Notes under the pieces: generated by a model
What the model saw: only the letters and a program-made list of their open reading frames with translations
Databases searched by the model: none
What the model was told of the DNA's origin: nothing
Assembly (NCBI GenBank): GCA_024509075.1
Contig: JAKROC010000013.1
Location: forward strand, 1 to 34,925
From: Endozoicomonas sp.
Lineage (GTDB): Bacteria > Pseudomonadota > Gammaproteobacteria > Pseudomonadales > Endozoicomonadaceae
DNA length: 34,925 bases
Direction of reading: 5' to 3'
Translations under genes and position numbers: made by a program
Shown: positions 20,195 to 28,731 of the stretch, in pieces
Numbering within the stretch: the first letter of the stretch is position 1
How the letters are laid out: each line of letters begins with the position of its first letter

Positions 20195-20228
20195 CAAAAG
20201 GGAGAGTGTTATGCTTCCCCTTTTTTTT
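20195..20228 (+). terminator. rho-independent terminator after eno
   Basis: AAAAGGGAGAG pairs imperfectly with the CTTCCCCTTT that follows an 8-base loop, and a run of eight T follows (20221-20228). The stem is short but the T-run is strong. Confidence 0.6.
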
Positions 20229-20315
20229 ATGAGAAAAATTGCCAGGTTAGTGAAAAGCTCAACACTTTTCGCTGGCTGGCAGTTAATGCTGGGCAATATG
20301 TGCAGTTGATCAGAT

Positions 20316-20441
20316 ATACCCGCCGCCTTTCAAGTTGCTACTTTGTTGGCTGCATTTGCTCACCCCGGTCACATAGTATTTCTATGCTCCCGGGGCTTCG
20401 CTCATTTGCTGCCTCGAATCAACTTGAAATCCATTGGGTAT
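20316..20441 (-). repeat. MITE-like dispersed repeat, copy 4
   Basis: This inverted copy of 126 bp runs from ATACCCGCCGCCTTTCAAG to CTTGAAATCCATTGGGTAT. It keeps the TCACATAGTATTTCTATGC hairpin and a CCCGGGGC segment but has lost the AAGGGCAC arms. It lies in the eno-ftsB gap, upstream of the ftsB promoter. Confidence 0.9.
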
Positions 20442-20470
20442 AAAAATAACATGAAGCGGTTGCAGGGTCT

Positions 20471-20499
20471 TTGCCTTGCCATGTGGAGTGTTGGATAAT
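20471..20499 (+). promoter_or_regulatory. probable promoter of ftsB-ispD-ispF
   Basis: TTGCCT (20471-20476) and GATAAT (20494-20499) are separated by 17 bases. The ftsB start is about 33 bases further on, and the pattern lies just after repeat copy 4. Confidence 0.5.
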
Positions 20500-20532
20500 C
20501 AGTGATTTGGCAACAATTGCTCTGGCTGAACC

Positions 20533-20805
20533 ATGAAAAAACTGGTGATTGCTTTCCTTTTCCTGATGGTGATTTTTTTGCAAATCCGGCTTTGCGTGGG
20601 CGAAGGTGGTGTGGTCGAGATGTGGGCTCAAAAGGAGCAATTGGAGCGTCTTGAGTTGGAAAACAAGCGTTTATACCAGAGAAATCAATTGTTGGCACGT
20701 GAAGTAGTGGATTTGCAGCAGGGGATGGAAACGGTTGAAGAGAGTGCACGCCAGGAGCTGGGCATGATTCGCCGTGGTGAAACGTTCTTTCTTACCTATG
20801 ATTGA
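20533..20805 (+). CDS. ftsB: cell division protein FtsB
   Basis: FtsB forms the FtsQLB complex, which activates septal peptidoglycan synthesis. The product has 90 residues (E. coli 103). A single N-terminal membrane helix (residues about 4-20) is followed by a Leu-rich coiled coil (about 30-65, ending NQLLAREVVDLQQG) and the conserved tail ARQELGMIRRGETFF. The eno-ftsB-ispD-ispF order is standard in gammaproteobacteria. ispD begins 81 bases after the stop. Confidence 0.93.
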   Translation: MKKLVIAFLFLMVIFLQIRLCVGEGGVVEMWAQKEQLERLELENKRLYQRNQLLAREVVDLQQGMETVEESARQELGMIRRGETFFLTYD

Positions 20806-20886
20806 CCGGCAAGATTAATTTTGAAAATTAAGTCAGGTTTTTGTGAATCTGACGTTGTTGACCTGTCCATTTGCAAAGGTGTCAGA

Positions 20887-21621
20887 GTGAGTAGTACTGA
20901 AACCGTGAACTCTGTCCGTTACTGGGCTGTCGTCCCTGCTGCTGGTACCGGGCGACGCATGAATATGGATATTCCCAAGCAGTACCTGGAAATCAACGGC
21001 AAGCCGCTGATGGTGCACACTCTGGAACGGTTGCTGGATTATCCCCGGCTGGAAAAAATTGTCGTGGTGCTTGATCAGGGCGATGAATTTTACCCGGCCA
21101 TCAAGTTGCTGCGTGACCGTCGGATTCGCCTGACCAAAGGCGGGTCACAGCGCAGCCAGTCGGTGCTCAATGGTCTGCGTGTGCTGATGGATATGGCTGA
21201 TATAAACGACTGGGTACTTATACACGATGTGGCGCGTCCCTGTATTCGCCGTGCCGACCTGGACTGGCTGGTGGAACAGTTACACGATCATTCAGTTGGC
21301 GGTCTGTTGGCAACGCCAGTAACCGATACCATCAAACGCACTGGCGTTGACGGTACTGTGCTCAAAACGGTGGCCCGTCAGGGACTGTGGCACGCCCTGA
21401 CTCCACAAATGTTTCGCCTTGGCGTGCTGCACGATGCCTTGACTGCTGCCATTGTCAATGAGTTGCCAGTGACCGATGAAGCCAGTGCCATTGAGCACTC
21501 GGGCCTTCACCCCGTCCTGGTTGAAGGGCACGCTGATAATATCAAGGTGACGCGGGGGACTGATCTGGCCCTGGCTTCGCTATACATCGAACAACAGTCA
21601 AGATTGATTGAGTTTTTCTGA
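20887..21621 (+). CDS. ispD: 2-C-methyl-D-erythritol 4-phosphate cytidylyltransferase
   Basis: IspD transfers CMP from CTP to methylerythritol phosphate in the non-mevalonate isoprenoid pathway. With the GTG start at 20887 the product is 244 residues (E. coli 236). The start is supported by AAAGGTG about 6 bases upstream; the longer frame from 20821 has no homology. The CTP-binding loop is [11 protein letters not shown] (residues 15-25), then [13 protein letters not shown] and HDVARPC. The stop overlaps the ispF start by one base (TGATG), so the two are translationally coupled. Confidence 0.95.
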   Translation: MSSTETVNSVRYWAVVPAAGTGRRMNMDIPKQYLEINGKPLMVHTLERLLDYPRLEKIVVVLDQGDEFYPAIKLLRDRRIRLTKGGSQRSQSVLNGLRVLMDMADINDWVLIHDVARPCIRRADLDWLVEQLHDHSVGGLLATPVTDTIKRTGVDGTVLKTVARQGLWHALTPQMFRLGVLHDALTAAIVNELPVTDEASAIEHSGLHPVLVEGHADNIKVTRGTDLALASLYIEQQSRLIEFF

Positions 21622-22109
21622 TGCGCATTGGTCATGGGTTTGATGTCCACCGGTTTGCTGATAATGAATCAGAAGGTTGTCGTATTGTGATTGGTGGGGT
21701 GCAGATACCCTATCCACGCGCCTTGATGGCCCACTCCGATGGCGATGTTCTGCTGCACGCCCTGAGTGATGCGTTGTTAGGAGCGGGGGGGCTTGGTGAC
21801 ATTGGCAAACATTTTCCGGACACTGATCAGCGCTACGCTGGCATCGACAGCCGTAAGCTGCTGCGCCACGTGGTGGCTTTGCTGCGAGAACAGGGGCTGG
21901 TTCCCCGTAATGTCGACAGTACCATTGTTGCCCAGGCTCCGAAAATGGCACCGTACATTGAGCATATGTGCCTGAACATCAGTGAGGATTTGGGCATCGA
22001 GCGGGAGTGGGTTAATGTCAAGGCAACCACAACGGAACAACTCGGGTTTACCGGCAGAAAAGAGGGGATTGCTGCCCATGCGGTTGTCTTGCTGAACGAA
22101 TTAACCTGA
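21621..22109 (+). CDS. ispF: 2-C-methyl-D-erythritol 2,4-cyclodiphosphate synthase
   Basis: IspF cyclises CDP-methylerythritol 2-phosphate with release of CMP, two steps after IspD. The product has 162 residues (E. coli 159). Metal ligands D8 and H10 (GHGFDVH) and H46 ([14 protein letters not shown]) are present, as are FPDTD and the C-terminal [13 protein letters not shown]. The ATG overlaps the ispD stop. Confidence 0.97.
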   Translation: MRIGHGFDVHRFADNESEGCRIVIGGVQIPYPRALMAHSDGDVLLHALSDALLGAGGLGDIGKHFPDTDQRYAGIDSRKLLRHVVALLREQGLVPRNVDSTIVAQAPKMAPYIEHMCLNISEDLGIEREWVNVKATTTEQLGFTGRKEGIAAHAVVLLNELT

Positions 22110-22172
22110 TCAGGGCGCTGTCAATCTGTCCTGAAATACTTTCCCGTCAGATTCGGATGGCGAGAAAGTAAT

Positions 22173-22397
22173 ATACCCAATGGATTTCATGTTGCTATGC
22201 GGCGGCAAGTGAGCGAAGCCCCTGTGCCCTTCGGGTATTTATGCCCTTGGGTGCCGGGAGCGTGGAAATACTATGTGACCGGGGTGACGACTGCATGGAC
22301 GCAGGAGGTAGGGCAACGCATGGAGCAGTTGCCGAGCGAATACCCTAAAGGGCACAAGTGCAGCCAACAAAGTAGCAACTTGAAAGGCGACGGGTAT
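22173..22397 (+). repeat. MITE-like dispersed repeat, copy 5 (longest)
   Basis: At 225 bp this is the most complete copy. It runs from ATACCCAATGGATTTCATG to CTTGAAAGGCGACGGGTAT. The terminal arms pair as ATACCC...TTTCA(T/A)GTTGCT. An inner pair, GTGCCCTTCGGGTATT and AATACCCTAAAGGGCAC, is also inverted. It has about 35 extra bases (near 22286-22335) absent from the others. It fills most of the ispF-truD gap. An 81-codon ORF through it is not a gene. Confidence 0.92.
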
Positions 22398-22497
22398 AAC
22401 AGGATGATTCCTGTGCAGTTATTTTATGCCGCGACCATTTAACCAACGAAAAAATCGCGGTATTGTCTAGAGTCAGTTCTTTTGTTGAGTAGACATC

Positions 22498-23616
22498 ATG
22501 GAAGCTGATGTACCAGTGCCTGTCGATTATCCCGTTGATTGGCATTATGCCCATGGTGGACCGTTGGGCCATTGTCGCTTTAAGTCCCGTCATGAAGATT
22601 TCCTGGTTAGTGAGCTACTGCCGTTTGAGCCTGAGGGTGACGGTGAGCATCTGTTCCTGCTGATTGAGAAAAAAGGCGAAAATACCGATTGGGTGGCCGG
22701 ATTAATCTCTCAGCATTGTGGAGTTGGACGACAATCGGTGAGCTATGCCGGGCGTAAGGATCGTCACGGAATAACACGGCAATGGTTTTGTATTGCTCTG
22801 CCAGGCAAGCTTGACCCTGATTTGCATGGCCTGCAGAGTGAGTCGATAAAGATTATCTCTCAGGTCAGGCACCGTAAAAAACTGAAAACAGGCGCGCTCA
22901 GAGCCAACGATTTTGTCATCACCCTGCGTGATATCACTGTAGACCCTGTCCTGGTCGAAACCCGGCTGGCGTTGATTGCCCGTGAGGGGGTGCCCAACTA
23001 CTTTGGTGAGCAGCGTTTTGGTCATCACGGGCGTAATGTTGCCAAGGCAGCCGATATGCTTGCGGGTAAATTCCGGGTGCAGCGAAATAAACGTTCTGTC
23101 TATCTCTCAGCGGCTCGCTCATGGTTGTTTAACCGGCTGCTATCTGAGAAGGTGGCTACAGGTGTCTGGAATCAATACGTCGCTGGTGACGTGCTTGGCT
23201 TTCCGGATAACAACAGTCTTATTTTCGATGTGCCAGATGAGTCTATGCTAACTCGCGTGGCGACAGGGCAGCTGAGTCCGACATCCTCTTTGTGGGGTCG
23301 TGGTCGTCCAGGGGTGTCAGGTCTTTCCCTGACGTTGGAGCAAACGACTTTGGATAGATACCAACCCCTGTGTGATGATCTGGAAAGAGTTGGGCTCAAC
23401 CAGGAGCGCCGGATGAACAGGCTTATTCCCATCAATATGAGTTGGGCGTGGGACGATAATTGGACGACGCTGGAATTGCGCTTTCGCCTGGGCAAAGGAT
23501 GCTTTGCCACGTCGTTGCTGCGTGAATTGTTTGTCTGCAGCGAGCCTAAGCGAGACAGTCGACGTATGTCGTTGGCAACAGTGGATGAAAATGCCTGCTC
23601 TGAATGCAAAAGATGA
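22498..23616 (+). CDS. truD: tRNA pseudouridine(13) synthase
   Basis: TruD converts U13 of tRNA-Glu to pseudouridine. The product has 372 residues (E. coli 349). The catalytic Asp is D88 in AGRKDRHGITRQWF, with FxVSE-type LVSELLPF near residue 36 and the RLVxNYFGxQRFG-type motif VPNYFGEQRFG. The TRUD insertion domain lies in the second half. Its order with surE-pcm downstream is standard. The ATG follows AGTAGACATC, a weak ribosome site. Confidence 0.95.
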   Translation: MEADVPVPVDYPVDWHYAHGGPLGHCRFKSRHEDFLVSELLPFEPEGDGEHLFLLIEKKGENTDWVAGLISQHCGVGRQSVSYAGRKDRHGITRQWFCIALPGKLDPDLHGLQSESIKIISQVRHRKKLKTGALRANDFVITLRDITVDPVLVETRLALIAREGVPNYFGEQRFGHHGRNVAKAADMLAGKFRVQRNKRSVYLSAARSWLFNRLLSEKVATGVWNQYVAGDVLGFPDNNSLIFDVPDESMLTRVATGQLSPTSSLWGRGRPGVSGLSLTLEQTTLDRYQPLCDDLERVGLNQERRMNRLIPINMSWAWDDNWTTLELRFRLGKGCFATSLLRELFVCSEPKRDSRRMSLATVDENACSECKR

Positions 23617-23664
23617 CTTTTTTGCCGTGCAGGGTAACTCGGAATAACTCAGGAATGATGGATT

Positions 23665-24414
23665 ATGACCATATTGCTGTCTAACGATGATGGCGTTACC
23701 GCCAAGGGACTGGCGCATTCGCACGCAGCTATGCAGTCCCACGGACAGTGTTGGGTGGTGGCTCCTGACAATGATTGCTCCGGCAAGGGGCACTCGTTGA
23801 CGCTGGACCGCCCGTTACGCATGAAAGAGCATGCCAACGGGTTTTTCAGCGTTAATGGCACGCCAGCCGATTGCGTCAATCTGGCCGCCAGCGGTCTGTT
23901 TGGCCGCCAGCCGGAACGGGTGGTGTCAGGCATTAACAACTGTGCCAACCTGGGCGACGACGTGCTTTATTCGGGTACGGTTGCTGCGGCCATGGAAGGG
24001 CGTATGCTGGTCAAAACAGCCATTGCCATCTCCTCCTGCGGGAAGGAGGATCACCACCTTGCCGTCAGCGCCCGCGTATTGCATGACCTGATGGTACGTC
24101 TTGATCAGCTGGCGTTGCCGGAAGGAATCGTTTTGAACGTCAATGTGCCAGCCTGTGATTACGATCAGATCAAGGGCATGAAGATAACTCGCCTTGGTCA
24201 TCGCACACGGCCTGATGGGCCTATTGCCATGACTGACCCACGAGGCCATACGGTATGGTGGATCGGGGGCGTTGGCAAACCGTTGGTCGCGGAGGAGGGT
24301 ACCGATTTTCACGCTGTTGCCTCCGGTTATGTCTCCATAACGCCACTGCAATATGACAAGACAGGCCATGCCACACTGTCGCTGTTGGAGGATTGGCTTG
24401 GAGCCAGTGTATGA
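23665..24414 (+). CDS. surE: 5'/3'-nucleotidase SurE
   Basis: SurE is a survival-associated nucleotidase that dephosphorylates nucleoside monophosphates and short polyphosphate. The product has 249 residues (E. coli 253). It starts [16 protein letters not shown] with the metal-binding Asp pair, has the [14 protein letters not shown] serine loop, [11 protein letters not shown] and [23 protein letters not shown]. The usual NAG after SGI is NNC here, with the metal-contacting Asn retained. It overlaps pcm by 4 bases (ATGA). Confidence 0.96.
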   Translation: MTILLSNDDGVTAKGLAHSHAAMQSHGQCWVVAPDNDCSGKGHSLTLDRPLRMKEHANGFFSVNGTPADCVNLAASGLFGRQPERVVSGINNCANLGDDVLYSGTVAAAMEGRMLVKTAIAISSCGKEDHHLAVSARVLHDLMVRLDQLALPEGIVLNVNVPACDYDQIKGMKITRLGHRTRPDGPIAMTDPRGHTVWWIGGVGKPLVAEEGTDFHAVASGYVSITPLQYDKTGHATLSLLEDWLGASV

Positions 24415-25082
24415 GGAATCTGGAGATTGACGGGATCGGCATGACCTCGCGCCGAACCCGGGAGCGAATGATTCAGCGCTTGCAGGCTCAGGGTATTAAG
24501 TCCAAACAGGTGTTGGAGGTCATGCGTCAGATCCCCCGGCATCTGTTTGTTGATGAGGCGCTGGCTCATCGAGCCTACGAAGACACAGCGCTACCCATTG
24601 GTCACAACCAGACGCTGTCCCAACCTTATATTGTCGCCAAAATGACAGAAGTGCTGCTGGCCGGTGGGGAGCTGGACAAGGTGCTGGAAATTGGTACCGG
24701 ATCAGGTTATCAGACGGCAGTACTGGCCTCCCTGACTGGCAAGGTTTTCTCGGCTGAGCGAATTCGCCCCTTGCAGGTCAAGGCTCGTCAGCGTCTGAGC
24801 CGATTATCCCATCACAATGTGCGTTTGCGCCATACCGACGGTAGTATGGGTTGGCCAGAGGAGAGTCCGTTCGCGGGCATTATGGTGACGGCAGCGCCGG
24901 ATGAAATTCCCCCGCAGTTGCTCAGCCAGTTATCACCTGGAGGTGGGCGGTTGGTGAGTCCCGTGGGAGGGGCTGGTGCGGTGCAGGAATTGGTATTAAT
25001 TACCCGTTATGGTGGTGATTACCAGCGCACGGTGCTCGAGATGGTACGCTTTGTGCCATTGCTTAGCGGTGTTATAAGCTAG
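24411..25082 (+). CDS. pcm: protein-L-isoaspartate O-methyltransferase
   Basis: Pcm methylates isoaspartyl residues in aged proteins to start their repair. With the ATG at 24411, overlapping the surE stop, the product has 223 residues (E. coli 208). Motifs are [34 protein letters not shown] and the SAM-binding loop [11 protein letters not shown] (91-101). The longer frame from 24393 has no support. Confidence 0.95.
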   Translation: MRNLEIDGIGMTSRRTRERMIQRLQAQGIKSKQVLEVMRQIPRHLFVDEALAHRAYEDTALPIGHNQTLSQPYIVAKMTEVLLAGGELDKVLEIGTGSGYQTAVLASLTGKVFSAERIRPLQVKARQRLSRLSHHNVRLRHTDGSMGWPEESPFAGIMVTAAPDEIPPQLLSQLSPGGGRLVSPVGGAGAVQELVLITRYGGDYQRTVLEMVRFVPLLSGVIS

Positions 25083-25196
25083 AGTTTTCTCCGGTAAATT
25101 CCTTATATAAACGAGTACGGTTTTTGTCTCAGTCTGGGACGATTGAAAATATCCGTCGTTTATTGTTTGATTAACCACTGTTCCAAAGGTCAATGC

Positions 25197-26126
25197 ATGT
25201 CGAAATTTTCTTCCTATTTTGCGCTTGTCGTCAAAGGAATGGCCATGGGTGCTGCCGACGTGGTGCCGGGCGTGTCCGGTGGCACTATTGCTTTTATCAC
25301 TGGTATCTATGACCGACTGCTGAACGCGTTGAAAAGTATCAATCCATCATTGTTAAAAGTCGTCAGCAACGAAGGTATTGGGGGCGTTTGGCAGCGCATT
25401 GATGGTGCCTTTTTGCTCTGTGTCTTTGGTGGCGTTCTTGCCAGTATTTTGTCGTTTGCCCATGCTATTACCTGGTGTATGGCAGCCTACCCGGTGATGC
25501 TCTGGGCCTTCTTTTTCGGGCTGATACTGATATCTGGGCTGCACATGATTCGCCAGGTGCACCAGTGGCATGCTGGTACTATCGCGATGCTTCTGGTAGG
25601 CATGGTGATTGCCTGTGCAGTGGGCGTATTAAGCCCAACCAGCCTTGAACCCGAACCATTGACGCTGTTTTTTGCTGGTGCCATTGCCATTTGCGCCATG
25701 ATTTTGCCGGGTATTTCTGGCAGCTTTATTTTGCTGATGATGGGGTTGTACAGTCCGGTAATTGATGCCGTGAAAAATCTCGATCTCACTGTGCTGGCCA
25801 TATTTGGTGTGGGTTGTATTGGCGGTCTGCTAAGTTTTTCTCACATGCTATCGTGGCTGCTGAAAAAGCACCGGGATCTGGCTGTTTCTCTGTTAACCGG
25901 CCTGATGCTCGGCGCGCTGGGCAAGGTCTGGCCATGGAAAGAGACGCTGGAAAGCCGGGTAAACAGTGCCGGTGAGCAGGTTCCCCTGATTCAGGCCAAC
26001 GTATCGCCCTTTAATTATGAAATAATTACCGGGCAGCCAGCGTATCTGGTTGAATCTGTCGGGTTGATGATTTTTGCCATTGTTTTGGTGGGCGTGATTG
26101 AGGGGCTTGGCAGCAAAAACCACTAA
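25197..26126 (+). CDS. DUF368 polyprenyl-phosphate transporter (PopT family)
   Basis: The product has 309 residues, is very hydrophobic and has about eight or more membrane helices. Two related re-entrant-type motifs are visible: ADVVPGVSGGT (residues 20-30) and MILPGISGSF (about 166-176), as expected from an internal duplication in this family. DUF368 proteins have been shown in other bacteria to translocate undecaprenyl phosphate, recycling the carrier for peptidoglycan and other envelope polymers. ATG 25197 follows AAAGGTC at good spacing; an upstream in-frame start at 25143 is unlikely. The position between pcm and nlpD puts it beside another peptidoglycan-related gene. A terminator follows. 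Confidence 0.88.
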   Translation: MSKFSSYFALVVKGMAMGAADVVPGVSGGTIAFITGIYDRLLNALKSINPSLLKVVSNEGIGGVWQRIDGAFLLCVFGGVLASILSFAHAITWCMAAYPVMLWAFFFGLILISGLHMIRQVHQWHAGTIAMLLVGMVIACAVGVLSPTSLEPEPLTLFFAGAIAICAMILPGISGSFILLMMGLYSPVIDAVKNLDLTVLAIFGVGCIGGLLSFSHMLSWLLKKHRDLAVSLLTGLMLGALGKVWPWKETLESRVNSAGEQVPLIQANVSPFNYEIITGQPAYLVESVGLMIFAIVLVGVIEGLGSKNH

Positions 26127-26138
26127 TTGTGTTTCTGT

Positions 26139-26175
26139 GGATGGGTGATATCGCCCATCCGTTTATATTATTTTT
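26139..26175 (+). terminator. terminator after the DUF368 gene
   Basis: GGATGGG (26139-26145) pairs with CCCATCC (26154-26160), and a T/A-rich tail follows (TTTATATTATTTTT). It separates the DUF368 gene from nlpD. Confidence 0.65.
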
Positions 26176-26284
26176 AATAATCAGTTAGTTTTTATATTTC
26201 TTTTTTTAATAAATAATTACCCTTGTGTTCCTGGCCAGTGGAGCTGGTCGGGTGTTGAATTTCTTAAAAAACGCTCTGATTAAT

Positions 26285-27118
26285 ATGAGTAATTGCTCAA
26301 AAAAAATACTTCTTTTGGTAAGTTGTCTGTTGCTTGCCAGCTGCAGCCATGATCCATCACGGGTGACTATTACCGATCTGAGGGCACCAGCACGGTTGAC
26401 TCCTTCCTCTGGGCAGCATATCGTCAGGCGCGGTGAAACACTTTACTCAATTGCCTGGCTTTACAACCGGGACTTCAAAGAGTTGGCGACCAACAATGGC
26501 ATAGCCGCGCCGTACACCATTTATCCGGGACAAAAAATCAGCCTGACTGTGCGCCGACCCGCTGCTGTCCGGCCCTACATTCCCCAGAGGGTCAGGAAAC
26601 CTCAGCAAGTGGTGAGCAAGCCGGCAAAGGCACTGGAAAAGACAACGAGTGAACCCCAAAAAGAGGTTAGCGAACGTAAAAAAGACGCATCGATCAAAAA
26701 ATATTCAGCTCCAGTGCCGGCAAAAAAACCGGTAATTGCCTCTTCTTCTGGCTGGCGATGGCCGGTGAATGGACGGGTGATTTCTGGCTATTCGCTCAAA
26801 GCACCAGTCAATAAGGGGATTGATATTAGTGGCAAATTAGGAGAACCTGTTGCAGCCGCAGCCAGTGGTGAAGTGGTGTACGCCGGAAGTGATCTTTCCG
26901 GATATGGTCGGCTGGTCATCTTGAAACATAATCGTAGCTATCTGAGTGCGTATGCACACAACAGGGAACTATTCGTCAACGAGGGAGACTCAGTTAAAGC
27001 GGGCCAAAAGATAGCCGAAATAGGTTCTACAGGAACGACGGAGCCTAAGCTGCACTTCGAAATTCGCCGTGATGGCAATCCGGTCGACCCTATGGGATAC
27101 CTGCCACGGCGCCGATGA
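26285..27118 (+). CDS. nlpD: NlpD, lipoprotein activator of cell-wall amidase
   Basis: NlpD activates the amidase AmiC during septal splitting. With ATG 26285 the product is 277 residues. It begins with a lipoprotein signal peptide whose lipobox is LLASC (lipidated Cys20). A LysM domain spans about 45-88 (RRGETLYSIAWLYNRDF). A Lys/Pro-rich linker follows, then an M23 domain from about 176. The first zinc ligand position is Gly178 (NKGIDI) rather than His, as in E. coli NlpD, so it is a non-enzymatic regulator. An alternative start at 26225 would place residues before the signal peptide. The rpoS promoter region is expected inside this gene by analogy with E. coli. Confidence 0.95.
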   Translation: MSNCSKKILLLVSCLLLASCSHDPSRVTITDLRAPARLTPSSGQHIVRRGETLYSIAWLYNRDFKELATNNGIAAPYTIYPGQKISLTVRRPAAVRPYIPQRVRKPQQVVSKPAKALEKTTSEPQKEVSERKKDASIKKYSAPVPAKKPVIASSSGWRWPVNGRVISGYSLKAPVNKGIDISGKLGEPVAAAASGEVVYAGSDLSGYGRLVILKHNRSYLSAYAHNRELFVNEGDSVKAGQKIAEIGSTGTTEPKLHFEIRRDGNPVDPMGYLPRRR

Positions 27119-27226
27119 CGAAGGTCAGTGGCTGTTGTAGTAGAGGGATCTCACGGGTGTTGGTGCAGCTTCAATATATCGTGGTTGCTCGACATAGAGT
27201 GGGACTTTCGGATAGGACTAACTCTT

Positions 27227-28264
27227 ATGGCATCGAAGAGGGATGACGCAGAGCTAAGCAGTTATGCTGACGATGTAATCCAGGGACAGGATGAACTGAG
27301 TCCGGATGAAAATTCCGGTGGCTTGATAGAAGACGTAGTTGACGACAATGACGACATCGACAAAGCACAGCCTACGGCTGTGTCACCCATCAGTAGTAGC
27401 AGTCGTCGGAAAGACGACGATGGATTTTACAAGTCCATTGATGCAACCCAACTGTATCTGAACGAAATCGGTTTCTCGCCTCTGTTGACGCCTGAGGAAG
27501 AAGTTCATTATGCCCGCCTGGCCCGAAAGGGAGTAGAAGCAGGCAGACGTCGTATGATTGAGAGTAACCTGCGTCTGGTAGTTAAGATATCCAGGCGTTA
27601 CGTCAACCGTGGACTGACGCTGCTTGATCTGATCGAAGAGGGTAATCTGGGCCTGATTCGTGCTGTCGAGAAATTTGATCCTGAGCGCGGATTCCGCTTC
27701 TCAACCTACGCCACCTGGTGGATACGCCAGACCATTGAACGAGCCATCATGAACCAGACGCGAACCATCCGTTTGCCCATTCATGTGGTTAAAGAACTCA
27801 ATGTCTATCTGCGTGCTGCCCGGGAGCTGACCCAGAAGCTTGACCATGACCCAAGCCCGGAGGAAATTGCCAAGCTGCTTGATAAGCCGGTGGCCGATGT
27901 CAAGCGGATGCTGGGCCTGAATGAGCGGGTCACGTCGGTGGATACCCCTCTGGGCCCGGATTCGGACAAATCGATTCTGGACACCATTTCTGATGAAAAG
28001 GGTGCCGACCCGGCAGAGCTGTTGCAGGATCTTGATCTTAATGACAGTCTTGATCGTTGGCTCGGTGAGCTATCGGAAAAACAGCGGGAAGTGGTGGCGC
28101 GGCGTTTTGGTTTGAGAGGCTACGAAACCAGTACGCTTGAGGAAGTGGGTAAGGAAATCGGGCTAACCCGTGAACGGGTCCGGCAAATCCAGGTGGAAGC
28201 GTTGAAAAGGCTGCGTTCTATTCTGGAAAAGCAGGGATTGTCAGGCGACTCATTGTTCAATTAA
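27227..28264 (+). CDS. rpoS: RNA polymerase sigma factor RpoS
   Basis: RpoS is the stationary-phase and general stress sigma factor. The product has 345 residues (E. coli 330), starting at ATG 27227; the frame extends to 27128 without homology. After an acidic N-terminal stretch come region 1.2 ([21 protein letters not shown]), region 2 ([51 protein letters not shown]), region 3 ([17 protein letters not shown]) and region 4 ([20 protein letters not shown]). It is 108 bases downstream of nlpD, the classic arrangement. A strong hairpin follows the stop. Confidence 0.97.
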   Translation: MASKRDDAELSSYADDVIQGQDELSPDENSGGLIEDVVDDNDDIDKAQPTAVSPISSSSRRKDDDGFYKSIDATQLYLNEIGFSPLLTPEEEVHYARLARKGVEAGRRRMIESNLRLVVKISRRYVNRGLTLLDLIEEGNLGLIRAVEKFDPERGFRFSTYATWWIRQTIERAIMNQTRTIRLPIHVVKELNVYLRAARELTQKLDHDPSPEEIAKLLDKPVADVKRMLGLNERVTSVDTPLGPDSDKSILDTISDEKGADPAELLQDLDLNDSLDRWLGELSEKQREVVARRFGLRGYETSTLEEVGKEIGLTRERVRQIQVEALKRLRSILEKQGLSGDSLFN

Positions 28265-28269
28265 TACCT

Positions 28270-28295
28270 GCCATGCTCCGATTCCGGAGCATGGC
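28270..28295. terminator. hairpin between convergent rpoS and fdxA
   Basis: GCCATGCTCCG (28270-28280) and CGGAGCATGGC (28285-28295) form a perfect 11-bp stem with a 4-base loop. It lies in the 41-base gap between the two convergent stops and probably serves both. The T-run on either side is weak. Confidence 0.75.
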
Positions 28296-28305
28296 TCTCT
28301 CTTGT

Positions 28306-28629
28306 TCAGCGCTCCAGCTTGTCCAGTTTGCCTTTCACGCCATCCCAGTCGGCGGCATCAGGCAGTGGGTCTCTCTTTTCGGTAATGTTCTCCCATACAT
28401 CAGCGAGCACGGCATTCAACTCAATGAACTCCTGCTGATCATCGGGCACTTCATCTTCGGAAAAAATCGCGTTGGCCGGACATTCTGGCTCACAAAGAGC
28501 GCAGTCGATGCATTCGTCCGGGTGAATTACCAGAAAGTTTGGTCCTTCATAGAAGCAGTCCACAGGACAGACTTCCACGCAATCGGTGTATTTGCATTTG
28601 ATGCAGTTTTCACCCACTACGAAAGCCAT
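28306..28629 (-). CDS. fdxA: 7Fe ferredoxin FdxA
   Basis: FdxA is a small soluble electron carrier with one [3Fe-4S] and one [4Fe-4S] cluster. The product has 107 residues from the ATG at 28629; the frame upstream to 28731 has no homology. By comparison with Azotobacter ferredoxin I, Cys 9, 17 and 50 bind the 3Fe cluster and Cys 21, 40, 43 and 46 the 4Fe cluster, with C12 and C25 free. The rpoS-fdxA-mutS neighbourhood matches Pseudomonas. mutS ends 102 bases upstream on the same strand. Confidence 0.95.
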   Translation of the reverse strand: MAFVVGENCIKCKYTDCVEVCPVDCFYEGPNFLVIHPDECIDCALCEPECPANAIFSEDEVPDDQQEFIELNAVLADVWENITEKRDPLPDAADWDGVKGKLDKLER

Positions 28630-28731
28630 GGTGATTAACTCCATTTGTTCTTGAGAAAAATTCGAAAATTTTAACAGAGTTGGAAACCCGGTGGGCAGCC
28701 GGGATTGCATTATCTTGCAGGGCCGGACCAT

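Noticed and set aside
22197-22442. 81-codon ORF between ispF and truD
   Set aside because: It lies mostly inside repeat copy 5, and its peptide follows the repeat arms.
28265-28305. Possible rsmZ-type small RNA between rpoS and fdxA, as in Pseudomonas
   Set aside because: The gap is only 41 bases and is filled by a simple terminator hairpin, with no repeated GGA motifs.
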